Positions 9,707-20,062 are shown, numbered from the stretch's first letter. The stretch: DNA of 64,000 bases from Hyphomicrobiaceae bacterium (GCA_023384095.1 JAHDXT010000009.1:43197-107196); one strand, 5' to 3'. The notes: generated from the letters alone by a model not told the origin. Program-made: numbers and translations.

Positions 9707-10881
9707 TCCCCGCCCCCGTTGACGACCGAAAGCAGGCGCTCGGTATGGATGGCGGAGCCGACGGCCGGCACCGCCTCGCGCGCTCCGACGGCCTTGAGCA
9801 GCCCGTCGTAACGGCCGCCGCCGGCGACGGGGCTCCCCGTGCCGAGCTCGGGCACGACGATCTCGAACACGAAGCCCGTGTAGTATTCGAGATTGCGGCC
9901 GAACTCCGCCGAGAACTCGATCAGGGCGGGGTCGATGCCGGCGTCGACGAGATGCTGGAGGCGCTCGTGGTAGATGTCGAGTGCCGACTCGATGTCGATC
10001 TCGCGCTCGCTCATGAGGTCGGCAAGGCGTGCGCCCGCCGCCCGGGCCGGCGCCTTGACGTTGACGTATGTCTCGATGAGCTCGGCTGCCGAGGGGGAGA
10101 GCGGCTCGGCCGCGGCGTCGGCGGCGGCCGCCAGCAGCCCCTGCGTGATCTCGCTCACGCTGCGCGCGCCGATGAGCTCCAGCCCGTGCGCCTCGAGGTA
10201 GCGCCCGACCTCGGCCTCGGAGCTGGCGGGATCGGCGGGATCGAGTGTCGCCACAAGGTCGGCTGGCAGGTCGAGAAGCGCGGCAGCCGGGTCGCGGATC
10301 AGCCGGAACAGCTCCTCGCGGAAGGCATCGGGCCGCCAGAGCTGGTGCCGCAGCCGCCCGCGCCATCTGTCCGGCATGTCGATGGCGTCGAGCAGCGCCT
10401 GGAACAGCCCCAGGTCGCCGATGCGCAGTCCCCAGCGTTCCAGGCCCGCGGCCCGGACCGCCTCCAGCGTCAGCCCCACCACCTCGGCTTCCGCCTGCTC
10501 GCGGCGGGTCTCGCCGAAGAGCTCGATGCCGGCTTGCCTGAACTCGCGCGGATGCGCGGCGGAAACGCCTGCCGGCTGGAAGCGAAAGGCGGGGCCGTTG
10601 TAGCAGTAGCGCGCCTTCACATCGGCGTCCGGGTGGCGCTCGAGGTGCAGCCGGCAGGTCGGCACGGTGAGGTCCGGCCGGAGGCACAACTCGCCGCCGC
10701 CGGGGTCGGTGAACACGTAGGTGCGCGCGCGCAGGCTCTCGCCGACGACGTCGAGGAAGACGTCGGCCGGCTGGATGATCGCGGGCGCGACGGCCTCGTA
10801 GCCGGCTTTGGTGAAGACCCCCATGAGGCGCTGCGCCTGCGCCTCCAGGGCCTCGAACTCGCGAGCGGTTTCGGCGACCAT
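9703..10881 (-). CDS. hisZ: ATP phosphoribosyltransferase regulatory subunit
   Basis: Catalytically inactive histidyl-tRNA synthetase paralogue that binds short HisG and confers activity and histidine feedback. The 392-residue protein has class II synthetase-like stretches: [11 protein letters not shown] (motif 2 region), [12 protein letters not shown], and a C-terminal GGGRYDGLL. The start at 10881 leaves 11 bases after the hisS stop. A longer frame to 10986 would overlap hisS and is rejected. Confidence 0.94.
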   Translation of the reverse strand: MVAETAREFEALEAQAQRLMGVFTKAGYEAVAPAIIQPADVFLDVVGESLRARTYVFTDPGGGELCLRPDLTVPTCRLHLERHPDADVKARYCYNGPAFRFQPAGVSAAHPREFRQAGIELFGETRREQAEAEVVGLTLEAVRAAGLERWGLRIGDLGLFQALLDAIDMPDRWRGRLRHQLWRPDAFREELFRLIRDPAAALLDLPADLVATLDPADPASSEAEVGRYLEAHGLELIGARSVSEITQGLLAAAADAAAEPLSPSAAELIETYVNVKAPARAAGARLADLMSEREIDIESALDIYHERLQHLVDAGIDPALIEFSAEFGRNLEYYTGFVFEIVVPELGTGSPVAGGGRYDGLLKAVGAREAVPAVGSAIHTERLLSVVNGGGE

Positions 10882-10892
10882 GGCTCGGCGCC

Positions 10893-12386
10893 TCAACCGC
10901 GCTCGTGACGGGCGAGGACGGACCGCACCGCGGACACGAGCTCTGCTTCGGGCACCGAGACCTGCGCCGGGCGGGCCTCGCGCCACTCCTTCGAGTCGGT
11001 GATGGTCGCCGACAGGCGGGCGCCTTCGATCAGGTCCTTGATCTGCACCTCGCCCCTGGCAACCTCATCGCCGCCCTGGATGACGACGCAGGGGCTGCCA
11101 CGCCGGTCGGCGTACTTCATCTGCGCCTTCATGCCCGACGTGCCGAGATACATTTCCGCCGGGATCCTCGCCGCCCTGAGCTGCTGGGCGAGGCGCTGAT
11201 AGCGCGGCAGCTCGCTGCGGTCCATAACCAGCACGACGACAGGGCCGCGGCCCGCTCGAGCCTTGGCCTTCCCGCGTGCCGCGAGGGCCGCCTGCAGTCG
11301 CGAAACGCCCATGGAGAAGCCGGTCGCCGGCACCCGCTGGCCGGTGAAGCGGGCCACGAGGTCGTCATAGCGCCCGCCGCCGCCGACGGAGCCGAAGCGG
11401 ACGGTCTGCCCTTCCTCGTTCCTGACCTCGAAGGTCAGCTCGGCCTCGAAGACCGGGCCGGTGTAATATTCCAGTCCGCGCACGACGGAGGGATCGAATC
11501 CGATGCGGCCCTGCGGATAGCCTGCGTCCTGGCACAGCGACAGGAGATCGACGAGGTCTGAAACTGCGGCAGTCCCGGTCGACGATTCACGGATCAGCGC
11601 CTCCACGCGGGCCAGCTTCTCCGCCCCGTCGCGGCCTTGTGCCGTCAGATACGCGACGACGGTCGCGACCTGCACGTCGGAGAGCCCCGCGCCTTTCGTG
11701 AAATCACCGCTCTCGTCCTTGCGCCCGGGCCCGAGCAGCAGGCGTACGCCGTCGATGCCGAGCCGGTCGAGCTTGTCGACCGCGCGCAACACCGTCAGCC
11801 GTCTGCCCGCATCTTCGGGACCACCAACGCCGATCGCCTCCATGACGCCGTCGAGCACCTTGCGGCTGTTGACCTTGATCACGTACTCGCCACGCTGGAA
11901 GCCGAGCGCCTCCATCGTGTCGGCGGCCAGCATGCAGATCTCGGCGTCGGCTGCGATGTTGTCCGTGCCGACCGTGTCGGCGTCGAACTGCATGAACTGG
12001 CGATAGCGGCCGGGGCCGGGCTTCTCGTTGCGCCACACCGGTCCGACCGCATAGCGGCGGAACGGCTTCGGCAGGCGGTCGAAGTTGGCGGCGACGTAGC
12101 GGGCGAGCGGCGCGGTCAGATCGTAGCGCAGGGAGAGCCAGCGGTCGTCCTCGTCGGTGAACGAGAACACGCCTTCGTTGGGCCGATCCTGGTCGGGCAG
12201 GAACTTGCCGAGCGCATCCGTATACTCGATGGCCGGGGTCTCCAGCGGCTCGAACCCGTAGATCTCGTAGACCTCGCGGATGCGGGCCAGCATGCCGGAC
12301 ATGGCGCGGATCTCGCCGGCCTCGATGTCGCGGAAGCCCTTCGGCAACTGCGCCTCAGGACGTTGATCTTTCTGCGGTCTCGCCAT
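10893..12386 (-). CDS. hisS: Histidyl-tRNA synthetase
   Basis: Class IIa aminoacyl-tRNA synthetase charging tRNA-His. The 497-residue protein has motif 2 in the form [33 protein letters not shown], the histidine loop GLEYYTG (HisA region), GGGGRYDDL (motif 3 area) and a C-terminal anticodon-binding domain. Motif 2 differs from the common RAERPQKGRYRQFHQ form of Escherichia coli and matches the alphaproteobacterial type linked in the literature to tRNA-His lacking the usual G-1. It heads the hisS-hisZ-hisG operon. The ATG is at 12386. Confidence 0.96.
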   Translation of the reverse strand: MARPQKDQRPEAQLPKGFRDIEAGEIRAMSGMLARIREVYEIYGFEPLETPAIEYTDALGKFLPDQDRPNEGVFSFTDEDDRWLSLRYDLTAPLARYVAANFDRLPKPFRRYAVGPVWRNEKPGPGRYRQFMQFDADTVGTDNIAADAEICMLAADTMEALGFQRGEYVIKVNSRKVLDGVMEAIGVGGPEDAGRRLTVLRAVDKLDRLGIDGVRLLLGPGRKDESGDFTKGAGLSDVQVATVVAYLTAQGRDGAEKLARVEALIRESSTGTAAVSDLVDLLSLCQDAGYPQGRIGFDPSVVRGLEYYTGPVFEAELTFEVRNEEGQTVRFGSVGGGGRYDDLVARFTGQRVPATGFSMGVSRLQAALAARGKAKARAGRGPVVVLVMDRSELPRYQRLAQQLRAARIPAEMYLGTSGMKAQMKYADRRGSPCVVIQGGDEVARGEVQIKDLIEGARLSATITDSKEWREARPAQVSVPEAELVSAVRSVLARHERG

Positions 12387-12634
12387 GTCGGAGTGGGTGC
12401 CTCGAAAGCCCGGTGCTCATGCTCGCGTAGGGCTGCCGCCTTATAACCAAGTCACGGGCCAGGGCAAAGCGCGAGAATGCCGCCGCCGTGGTGCGGGCGC
12501 CGCTGGCTCGGCCCTGCAGACGCAGCTCGACCGGCCAGGGCTCGTGACCCTCGCCGGTTGGGCTCTGATGGCGACATTGTCTTCAAATCCCCGCCGGCGG
12601 ACAGCGGCCACCGGCGGCGTAGTGTTCGACGAGC

Positions 12635-14080
12635 TCAGCTTGCGAGCCTGAGGGTCGAGATCTTCAGCGCGATGTCCCTGAAGGCCTGGCGAAGCTGGTC
12701 GCCCGTCGTGGTGTTGTAGAAATGCTCCGGCGAGCTGGCGCACTTGCTGAGCGTCTTGATCGGAAGATAGCTGCCGCCGAGGTCGAAGCCGACCGCATAG
12801 ACGATGACGCCGGCCGCCTTCATGTTTTCGCAGATCTGGATCGAGTTGTTGGAGAGGGTCACCGCCGTCGACGAGCTGTCGCCATACTGGTCGCCGCCCT
12901 TGGTGTTGTAGACGCCGTCAGTCATGAGGATCGCGATCTTCTGCAGCTTCGGCTGGCCATGGGAACCGACGGTCGTCAACTCGCTGTAGGCCGCCGGCCG
13001 GCTCTCGTCTGGCCAAATGTCGGCCCACTTCGGCGAGATCAGATACCAGGCCCAGGCCGTGCCGAGCTGCCCGGCGGTGCTGCCGCTGGCGGACAGGTCG
13101 TTGATCCTGCTGGTGAGCACCGCCTTGTCGTTGGTGAGCGGAACGATCATCTCGGAGGCGGACGGCTGGCTGCAGTTGCCGGTGGAGCTGTAGTTGTCGT
13201 CGTCTCCGATGGCCGAGCTCCCGGTATTGCCGGTGTAGGCGCCGAGATAGCTGCCGGTTCCAGGCGCCTCGTCGGTGAAGGCGTGAGTCCCGGTGCGCTC
13301 GGTGACGCACTCGATCGGCTTGCGCGTCTTCCCGCTGAACTTCTTGCTCGAGGGAAGCCCGGTCACGGCGGAGACATAGCCGCCGACGTTGACGCGGGGA
13401 GCGAACGGCGCGAGAGCGACCTTCGACGTGTATTCGCTCTGGTTGTCCCAGACCACGATGTTGACCAGATCCTTGGCCGCAAGCTTCAGGTCGGTGATCT
13501 TGTCGCCCGACATGGAGCCGGTGATGTCGAGCATAAGTCCGATCTCGATGCTCGTCTCGGCATTGCCGCCGACGGCCCGCACCGCCTTGGCTGCAGTCTT
13601 GACCGGCAGGTTATCGATACCGAGCGTACTGAGAAACGGGGTGACGATGACGGCATCGGTTGCCGCCTCGACCGCCGATCCGTCCTGCGACAGCGAGAAG
13701 GTGACCTTGTCCCCGGACGAGTTCTGCGGCTTGAGCTGATCATAGTAGCTGTGGGCTGCCGAAAGGGCCGCTGACGCGTTCCCGCCCGAGGTTTGCAGCA
13801 CACGGCCCGCGGCCAGCACCGCAGCATCGACTGCATTCTGCGTCTGGCTGCGGGCTCTCAGCCAGCGGCCGTAGTCGATGGCGGCCCCGGCGGCGCCGAA
13901 GACGATTGCTATCGTCAGGCCGAACACCATGGCGATGTTGCCCGACCGGGAACGGACGAATCCGGTGATCAGGTTCCAGCGCCGGCCGGTTATCCACGAT
14001 GCGGACGCGGCATTCCATATGGCGCCAGCCATCGCGCGGATCGCCACCTTGCTACGTGATGGCTGCTCCAAGCTGCACAT
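12635..14080 (-). CDS. TadE/TadG-like pilus assembly protein with von Willebrand A domain
   Basis: A 481-residue membrane-anchored secreted protein. Residues about 42-70 (FVRSRSGNIAMVFGLTIAIV) are the TadE/TadG-type N-terminal anchor; a VWA domain follows with a MIDAS-like DITGSMSG motif and ILMTDGVYN later. It probably sits at the inner membrane or periplasm and binds a metal-dependent partner. The ATG at 14080 has GAGGAG seven bases upstream. No other tad/cpa pilus gene is nearby, so it is an isolated copy, as often found in Hyphomicrobiales. Its exact role is not known. Confidence 0.85.
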   Translation of the reverse strand: MCSLEQPSRSKVAIRAMAGAIWNAASASWITGRRWNLITGFVRSRSGNIAMVFGLTIAIVFGAAGAAIDYGRWLRARSQTQNAVDAAVLAAGRVLQTSGGNASAALSAAHSYYDQLKPQNSSGDKVTFSLSQDGSAVEAATDAVIVTPFLSTLGIDNLPVKTAAKAVRAVGGNAETSIEIGLMLDITGSMSGDKITDLKLAAKDLVNIVVWDNQSEYTSKVALAPFAPRVNVGGYVSAVTGLPSSKKFSGKTRKPIECVTERTGTHAFTDEAPGTGSYLGAYTGNTGSSAIGDDDNYSSTGNCSQPSASEMIVPLTNDKAVLTSRINDLSASGSTAGQLGTAWAWYLISPKWADIWPDESRPAAYSELTTVGSHGQPKLQKIAILMTDGVYNTKGGDQYGDSSSTAVTLSNNSIQICENMKAAGVIVYAVGFDLGGSYLPIKTLSKCASSPEHFYNTTTGDQLRQAFRDIALKISTLRLAS

Positions 14081-14313
14081 TTTTGCACTCCTCAGTCGCT
14101 CGAGCCTCGACTGTTAGTGCCCCGCCCTATTCGTGGCGGTTAAACGGGTCCGTAAAATTGCAGGGAATTCGATGAATGCAGGTGTGAGGTTCCCAAGCCG
14201 TTACCGGCTGCGCGGAATCGGGAATGCGCGTCGCCTGTCCGTCGCGCTCATCCGGCGCGCTCAGGACACCATGCGCAATGGTGGTGAATATTTCGTCACG
14301 TGAGAGTGGCGCC

Positions 14314-15531
14314 CTATCCATACCTCGGCCGCCGGCGCTGGCGCGCCGGCCGGTGTCCCGCGGGCCTGGCCAGCGGGTGCCCGAACGGGCGCCCAGGCTG
14401 CGCATACATGCGTGCGGCGGCCACCGACACCACCTCGCGCTCCGGCCACCTCAGCGCCGTCAGCTTGCCGCCGAAGCAGCAGCCGGTGTCGATGCACAGG
14501 GTCCCGTTGACCCATTCCGCCGTCGGCACCGGGGTATGCCCGTAAACGATGGCCGTTTCGCCCCGGTATGCGGCCGCCCAGTGATAGCGCACCACGAGGC
14601 CGGTCTCGTCGGTCTCCCCCTCGGTGTCCCCGTAAAGGCAGAACTCGCGCACGACTTCGGATGCGCGCCCCAGCATTCCCTCCAGGATGCCGGCATGGGC
14701 AACGGCCAGACGCCCGCCCTCCAGCCACAGATGGCCCGGCAGGGCGAGCAGGAAGTCGCGCACCGCCTCGCGGAACGCCGTGCCCTCGTGCGCGAGCTGG
14801 GCCACCGTGAGGTCGAGCCCATGGGTGAGGCGCACGTTGGCGCCCCGCAGCCACTTGACGAGCTTGACGTCGTGATTGCCGGGCACGGCCAAAGCGCAGC
14901 CTTGCGCCGCCATCGCCATGGCGATGCGCAAAACGTCGGGAGAACGCGGCCCGCGATCGGCGAAATCTCCCACGAAGATCGCGCGCCGGCCCGGCGGCGG
15001 CTCGACCTCGGCGCGCCGGTCGTCGCCGCTGCCCTCGAGCCGCACCCGGTAGCCGAGCCGGCCCAGCAGCGCCTCGAGCTCGTCCGCGCAGCCGTGCACG
15101 TCGCCGATGATGTCGAACGGGCCGTGCTCGTGGCGCAGGTCCGGCGGCAGCCGCACGCGCTCGATCTCGACGGCATCGGCGTCGCGGACGCTGACGAGAT
15201 GCGCGGGCCTGAACCCCGTCGACTCCAGGCCGCGGACCGTGCGCTGGTCGGGGCTGCCGGCCGGAGCGCAGATCACGATGGCGACCGGCTGCGCATAGAA
15301 CCGCTTGGCGAGCCTGATGACGTCGATCTGCTTCTGCACCGCCGCTTCGCTCAGATCGAGGGCGACGAGCTCACGTTTGGCCAGAAGCTCTGCCGCTGTC
15401 GCGGGCCAGGCTTCGGAGCCGCGGCTCACCACCTCTCCGGCCGCGAAGTGCCGGCGTGCGAAGGCCAGGCCCTCGGCTTCGCTCGAGGCGACGACGGCGA
15501 CGAGGCAGAACTCCGGGATCGCGATCTTCAC
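14314..15531 (-). CDS. Pnkp-like metallophosphoesterase with degenerate kinase domain, ligase domain absent
   Basis: Residues 137-370 match the 2',3'-phosphatase domain of bacterial Pnkp, the RNA end-healing and sealing enzyme. Metal and catalytic motifs are intact: GDVHG (143-147), GDFADRGP (188-195), PGNHD (217-221), VAHAG (277-281), GHTPV (331-335) and CIDTG. The first 136 residues align in shape with the Pnkp 5'-kinase (MKIAIPEF start, then FARRHF). However, the P-loop is replaced by VVASSEAEGL, and the kinase Asp after the P-loop is missing (EVVSRGSEAW). The protein stops at 405 residues, where the ligase domain would begin, in an Arg/Pro-rich tail. It starts with GTG at 15531, with GGAAGA upstream. 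No hen1 gene is nearby. Phosphatase activity is likely; kinase activity is not. The functional reading is inference from remembered family motifs. Confidence 0.82.
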   Translation of the reverse strand: MKIAIPEFCLVAVVASSEAEGLAFARRHFAAGEVVSRGSEAWPATAAELLAKRELVALDLSEAAVQKQIDVIRLAKRFYAQPVAIVICAPAGSPDQRTVRGLESTGFRPAHLVSVRDADAVEIERVRLPPDLRHEHGPFDIIGDVHGCADELEALLGRLGYRVRLEGSGDDRRAEVEPPPGRRAIFVGDFADRGPRSPDVLRIAMAMAAQGCALAVPGNHDVKLVKWLRGANVRLTHGLDLTVAQLAHEGTAFREAVRDFLLALPGHLWLEGGRLAVAHAGILEGMLGRASEVVREFCLYGDTEGETDETGLVVRYHWAAAYRGETAIVYGHTPVPTAEWVNGTLCIDTGCCFGGKLTALRWPEREVVSVAAARMYAQPGRPFGHPLARPAGHRPARQRRRPRYG

Positions 15532-15624
15532 CTGCAGACCAGTTCTTCCGGATGACGGCTCGTCCCCAACTCGGGAGTTTGCAGTGCGGTTGCACTTGGC
15601 CGGGCGTCGGAGCTGCCCGCAGCC

Positions 15625-17004
15625 TCAGGCGCGCAGATAGTCCTGCATAACGCGCCTGGCCTTGGGCCGGGGCGGCTCGGGCACGTCGCTGACGAACTTC
15701 TCGAATGCCTCGAGCCCCCGCGGCACGGGTCCGCCGTAGGCCCAGTCGAGCAGCTCGACGGTGTGCACGATCGGGATCTCCATGCCGGGGGCGAGCTGGG
15801 TGATGCAGCCGATATTTCCCGCAGCCACGAGATCGGGCTTCACCGAGGCGATGTTGGCGACCTTCCTGTCCCGCAACTGGCGCGCCAGGTCCGGCTGCAG
15901 GATGTTGTAGGTGCCGGCCGAGCCGCAGCAGATGTGCCCCTCCGGCACGTCCATGACCGTGAATCCCGCGTCGCGCAGGAGCTGCTTCGGCTCCTCCGTG
16001 ACCTGCTGGCCGTGCTGCAGCGAGCAGGCCGAATGATAGGCGACGCGCAGCGAGGACCAGCGCTTCGGGGGCCCGAGATCGTGCTCGGACAGGAACTCGG
16101 TCACGTCCCTGGTCAGCGCCGAGATCTTCCGCGCTCTCTCGGCGTAGCCGTCCACCCGGGCCAGCATGTGCCCGTAGTCCTTCACCGTCGTGCCGCACCC
16201 CGATGCGTTGATGACGATGGCGTCGATGGGCTCCCGGCTCATCACCTTCGACCAGGCGTCGACGTTGCGCCTGGCGAAGGCGATCGCCTCCTGCTCCCGG
16301 CCCATGTGATGCACGAGCGCCCCGCAGCAGCCCGCGCCGGCGGCGACCTCCACGTCCACGCCGCGGCGCGCCAGCAGTCGGATGGTGGCGTCGTTGATCT
16401 CGGGCCGCAGCACCTGCTGGGCGCAGCCCGCCAGCATGATGACGCGGCCTTTCCGGTCTCCGAGCGAGGTCGCGGTGCCGGGGCCGCTGTACGCCGGCGA
16501 CCGGATGAACCGCTTCGGTGCCAGCTCCAGCATCGCCGCCAGCTCCTTCAGCCCGAGCCGGCGCATCAGCCCCGCGAACGGCAGCCCCAGCGGCGCCGCC
16601 CTGAGCGCCAGCCGGAAGCGGTCCGGATAGGGCACAACCTTCGCCAGCAACCGGCGCAACAGCCGTTCCTTCAAGGATCGCTGCCCGGTCTCCTCGATGT
16701 GCACCCTCGCGTAGTCGACGAGGTGCATGTAGTCGACGCCGCCGGGACATGTCGTCATGCATGACAGGCATGACAGGCAGCGGTCGATGTGGTGCCGGAT
16801 CTCCGGGCTGGCGCCGCCGCCGCGCTCGAACATGTCCTTCATCAGATAGATTCGGCCGCGCGGCGAGTCGCGCTCGTCGCCGAGCAGCACGTAGGTCGAG
16901 CAGACGGCGGTGCACAGGCCGCAGTGCACGCAGCGCCGCAGGATCTTGTCGACCTCGGCGATGCGCGGGTCCTCGAGCTGCCTGGCAGTGAAGTCCGTCT
17001 GCAT
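15625..17004 (-). CDS. glcF: Glycolate oxidase iron-sulfur subunit
   Basis: Passes electrons from GlcDE during glycolate (or D-lactate) oxidation to glyoxylate. The 459-residue protein has two N-terminal 4Fe-4S motifs, CVHCGLCTAVC and CLSCLSCMTTCP, and two C-terminal CCG domains (GAGCCGALVHH and GHICCGSAGTYN). It is the third gene of glcDEF, 30 bp after glcE. Confidence 0.95.
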   Translation of the reverse strand: MQTDFTARQLEDPRIAEVDKILRRCVHCGLCTAVCSTYVLLGDERDSPRGRIYLMKDMFERGGGASPEIRHHIDRCLSCLSCMTTCPGGVDYMHLVDYARVHIEETGQRSLKERLLRRLLAKVVPYPDRFRLALRAAPLGLPFAGLMRRLGLKELAAMLELAPKRFIRSPAYSGPGTATSLGDRKGRVIMLAGCAQQVLRPEINDATIRLLARRGVDVEVAAGAGCCGALVHHMGREQEAIAFARRNVDAWSKVMSREPIDAIVINASGCGTTVKDYGHMLARVDGYAERARKISALTRDVTEFLSEHDLGPPKRWSSLRVAYHSACSLQHGQQVTEEPKQLLRDAGFTVMDVPEGHICCGSAGTYNILQPDLARQLRDRKVANIASVKPDLVAAGNIGCITQLAPGMEIPIVHTVELLDWAYGGPVPRGLEAFEKFVSDVPEPPRPKARRVMQDYLRA

Positions 17005-17034
17005 CGTTCCCCTTCCGCCCTGCCCCGGCCGCGC

Positions 17035-18255
17035 TCAGAGCGAGGCGTACATGCGGCCCGGGTTGAGAATCCCCGCAGGGTCGAAAGCCGCCTTCAACCC
17101 GCGGGTCAGCCGTTCGACGCCCGGGTCGAGCGGCTGGAACACATCGACGGCCGCGCGCACTCCGATGTCGGCCCGGACCAGCGTCGCGTGGCCACCGTGC
17201 TGCGCGATGACCCTGCGGATGTCCGTGGCGCCCGCATCGGCAGAATCCGGCACCTCGAGCCAGATCAGCCCGCCCGACCAGTCGTAAAAGGCCTCCACCG
17301 CCATGTAGCGGCCGACCGCCGAGACGACCTTCGGACCGGCCGTCGGCGTGGTCGAGATGCGCCACAGCGGCTTCGTCCCGCCCTGCAGCACCGAGAGCTG
17401 CCGCAGCTCTCCCCAGAAGGCGAGCGACACGTCGCCGTCGAAACGTTGCACCTCGCCGTAAGGCGCGAGCCGCTCGCGCAGCTTACCGCAGCGGTAGCTG
17501 ACGAAGCTCTCGAGGTTCTCGACCCTAAGCGCGGTCACCGCCTGCCCCGCATCGCGTAGCGCTGGCGTAGCGAGCCGGCCCGCCATGCCTCGCGGCAGAT
17601 GCACCGCGCCGCTGACCTCGAACGGCGTGCCCAGGGCCTCGCACATCACCTCGGCGGCGAGCTCGTCCGTCAGTCCGAGCAGGGCCAGGGTCGCCGTCCG
17701 CTCCGGCCTCGGAACGACTTTGAACGTCACCTCGGTCATGATCCCCAGGGTACCCCAGCTTCCGGCCAGGCCCCGCGCGACATCGTAGCCGGTGACGTTC
17801 TTGAGCACGCGCCCGCCCGATTTGAACGTCTCGCCGCGGCCGTTGATCGCACGCACGCCCAGCAGATGGTCGCGCGCGGCGCCGGCCGCCACCCGCCGCG
17901 CGCCCGACAGGTTGGTCGCGAACACCGCCCCGATGCTGCCGCGCCCGGACGGGGCGCCGAGGGCGGGACCGACGTCGACCGGCTCGAACGGCAGCATCTG
18001 CCCGCGGGCGGCGAGCTCCGCCTCGACGTCGGCCGCCGGCGTCCCGGCCAGCGCCGACATGACGAGCTCGGTCGGCTCGTAGAGCGTGATCCCCCGCATG
18101 CCGCTCGTCGAGATGATGAGCGCCGCCTGCATCGCCCGGCCGATGCCGCGCTTGCTGCCCGCGCCGATGACCTCGACGGGTTTGCCCCGCTCGGCGGCAT
18201 CGACGATCAGGCTCGAGAGCTCCCACTCGGCGGCGGGTCTGACCGTTGCTGGCAC
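17035..18255 (-). CDS. glcE: Glycolate oxidase FAD-binding subunit
   Basis: FAD-linked subunit of the glycolate oxidase complex. The 406-residue protein has the PCMH-type FAD fold with GRGSIGAVFATNLSGARR and GGRVLKNVTGYDV, the GlcE signature. It starts with GTG at 18255, 14 bp after the glcD stop. It works with GlcD and GlcF at the inner face of the membrane. Confidence 0.94.
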   Translation of the reverse strand: MPATVRPAAEWELSSLIVDAAERGKPVEVIGAGSKRGIGRAMQAALIISTSGMRGITLYEPTELVMSALAGTPAADVEAELAARGQMLPFEPVDVGPALGAPSGRGSIGAVFATNLSGARRVAAGAARDHLLGVRAINGRGETFKSGGRVLKNVTGYDVARGLAGSWGTLGIMTEVTFKVVPRPERTATLALLGLTDELAAEVMCEALGTPFEVSGAVHLPRGMAGRLATPALRDAGQAVTALRVENLESFVSYRCGKLRERLAPYGEVQRFDGDVSLAFWGELRQLSVLQGGTKPLWRISTTPTAGPKVVSAVGRYMAVEAFYDWSGGLIWLEVPDSADAGATDIRRVIAQHGGHATLVRADIGVRAAVDVFQPLDPGVERLTRGLKAAFDPAGILNPGRMYASL

Positions 18256-18269
18256 GACTTACGCGCTCC

Positions 18270-19718
18270 TCATGCCGCCTCGCCGAAGGCCGCCTGCGCG
18301 GCCAGCGGGAATACCTTGGCAGGATTGAGCAGCCAATCCGGGTCGAACACCGACTTGATGCGCATCTGCACGAGGAGGTCGGTGTCGCTGAACTGGTGCC
18401 GCATCAGGTCGCGCTTCTCGATGCCGACGCCGTGCTCGCCCGTGAGGCAGCCGCCCACCTCGACGCACAGCTTGAGGATCTCGGCGCCGGCCAGCTCCGC
18501 CTTGTCGGACTCGCTCGGATCGTTGGCGTCGTAGAGGATGAGCGGGTGCAGGTTGCCATCGCCGGCATGGAAGATGTTCGCCACCTTGAGGCCGTGGCCG
18601 CCGCAGATCTCCGCGATCCGCGTCAGCACGCTCGGGAGCTGCTTCAGCGGGATGGTGCCGTCCATGCAGTAGTACTCGGAGATGCGGCCGATGGCGCCGA
18701 AGGCCGACTTGCGGCCCTTCCAGATCCTCGCGCTCTCCGCCGGGCTGCCGCTCACCTTGACGGTCTTCGGCTTGAACGGCTTTGCCATCTCGACCAGCCG
18801 GCCGAGGAGGTCGTCGATCTCGCTCTCGGAGCCCTCGACCTCGACGATCAGCAGCGCTTCGACGTCGCGAGGGTAGCCGGCCTTGGCGAACGCCTCGCAG
18901 ACCTCGATCGCCGGCTTGTCCATGTACTCGATCGCAACCGGGATGATGCCGGAGCCGATGATGGCCGAGACGCAGGCGCCGGCCGCCTCGCTCGACTCGA
19001 AGCCGAGCAGCATCGGGCGGGCGTGCTCGGCCGCGCGCAGGATGCGCACGGTCGCCTCGGTGACGATGCCGAGCTGGCCCTCCGAGCCGACGATGAGCCC
19101 GAGCAGGTCGTAGCCCGGCGAGTCGAGATGGGCGCCGCCGATCTCGACGATCTCCCCGTCCATCATCACCATCTTCACGCCGAGAATGTTGTTGGTCGTC
19201 ACCCCGTACTTGAGGCAGTGGGCGCCGCCCGAGTTCATGCCGAGATTGCCAGCCAGCGTGCAGGCGAGCTGGCTCGACGGGTCGGGCGCATAGAAGAAGC
19301 CGTCCGGGCCGACCGCGGCCGAGATGGCGAGGTTCGTGATGCCGGTCTCGACGGTCGCCGCGCGGTTGGCGTAGTCCACCGCGAGCACCCGGCTCATCTT
19401 GGACACGCCGACCACGACGGCATCCTCGGCCGGCAGGGCGCCGCCGCACAGCGACGTGCCGGCGCCGCGCGCCACCACCTTCACTGCGTTGGCGTGGCAG
19501 TAGCGCAGGACGGCGCTGACGCCTTCCGTCGTCCGTGGCAGGACGACCGCCAGCGGCATCCGCCGGTAAGCCGTCAACGCGTCCGTCTCGAAGGCCCGCC
19601 TGCCGTCCTCGTCGCTGATGACGGCATCGGCCCCGGCCAGCGCCGTCAGATCGGCGATGATCGTGGCGCGGCGGGCGAGAACGTCCGGGCTGGGCTCCGG
19701 AAGCGGGATGGACGACAT
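18270..19718 (-). CDS. glcD: Glycolate oxidase subunit GlcD (FAD-linked)
   Basis: Catalytic FAD subunit oxidising glycolate, possibly D-lactate. The 482-residue protein has PCMH FAD-binding motifs (GAGTSLCGGALP, NLGMNSGGAH, LIVGSEGQLGIVTEA) and a C-terminal FAD-oxidase domain with GDGNLHPL and GEHGVGIEKR. It is the first gene of glcDEF; the ATG at 19718 follows AGAGG. The divergent cytochrome c gene starts 345 bp away. Confidence 0.95.
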   Translation of the reverse strand: MSSIPLPEPSPDVLARRATIIADLTALAGADAVISDEDGRRAFETDALTAYRRMPLAVVLPRTTEGVSAVLRYCHANAVKVVARGAGTSLCGGALPAEDAVVVGVSKMSRVLAVDYANRAATVETGITNLAISAAVGPDGFFYAPDPSSQLACTLAGNLGMNSGGAHCLKYGVTTNNILGVKMVMMDGEIVEIGGAHLDSPGYDLLGLIVGSEGQLGIVTEATVRILRAAEHARPMLLGFESSEAAGACVSAIIGSGIIPVAIEYMDKPAIEVCEAFAKAGYPRDVEALLIVEVEGSESEIDDLLGRLVEMAKPFKPKTVKVSGSPAESARIWKGRKSAFGAIGRISEYYCMDGTIPLKQLPSVLTRIAEICGGHGLKVANIFHAGDGNLHPLILYDANDPSESDKAELAGAEILKLCVEVGGCLTGEHGVGIEKRDLMRHQFSDTDLLVQMRIKSVFDPDWLLNPAKVFPLAAQAAFGEAA

Positions 19719-20062
19719 GTCGGCCTCTGGTCTTCAGACCACCGCAGGGATGGACACGGCGCTCGAAATCGTGTGGCGATCGAGCAGCCTTGCTGGCCTT
19801 GCTGTGATCGCCGGCGCCTGTCAATACTTCGCATGGCCCCGGCGTCCGGGCAACCGTCGAGCCGCATCGGCCCGCACCGCGTCACGATTCCGGGGCACGC
19901 TCGATCCTGGCCATAGCAGAGGTCTCGGCGGTCGAGCAGCCGAGTGAGACGCCTCGCCGCAGCTTCCGCCGGTGATAACCCGCGGCAAGGCCGTCCTGTT
20001 GCCGTATGTACAGGTTCGATCGGTTATCATCGGCTCGAATCTGAGTGGAGGGGAACTGAGCG
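19719..20062. other. Divergent intergenic region between glcD and cytochrome c gene
   Basis: No gene seen. It should hold the promoters of glcDEF (leftward) and the cytochrome gene (rightward). A weak sigma-70-like candidate for the cytochrome is TTGCCG at 19999-20004 with TTATCA at 20024-20029; the 19-base spacing is too long to be convincing. GGAGGGG before 20063 is the cytochrome ribosome site. Confidence 0.3.
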
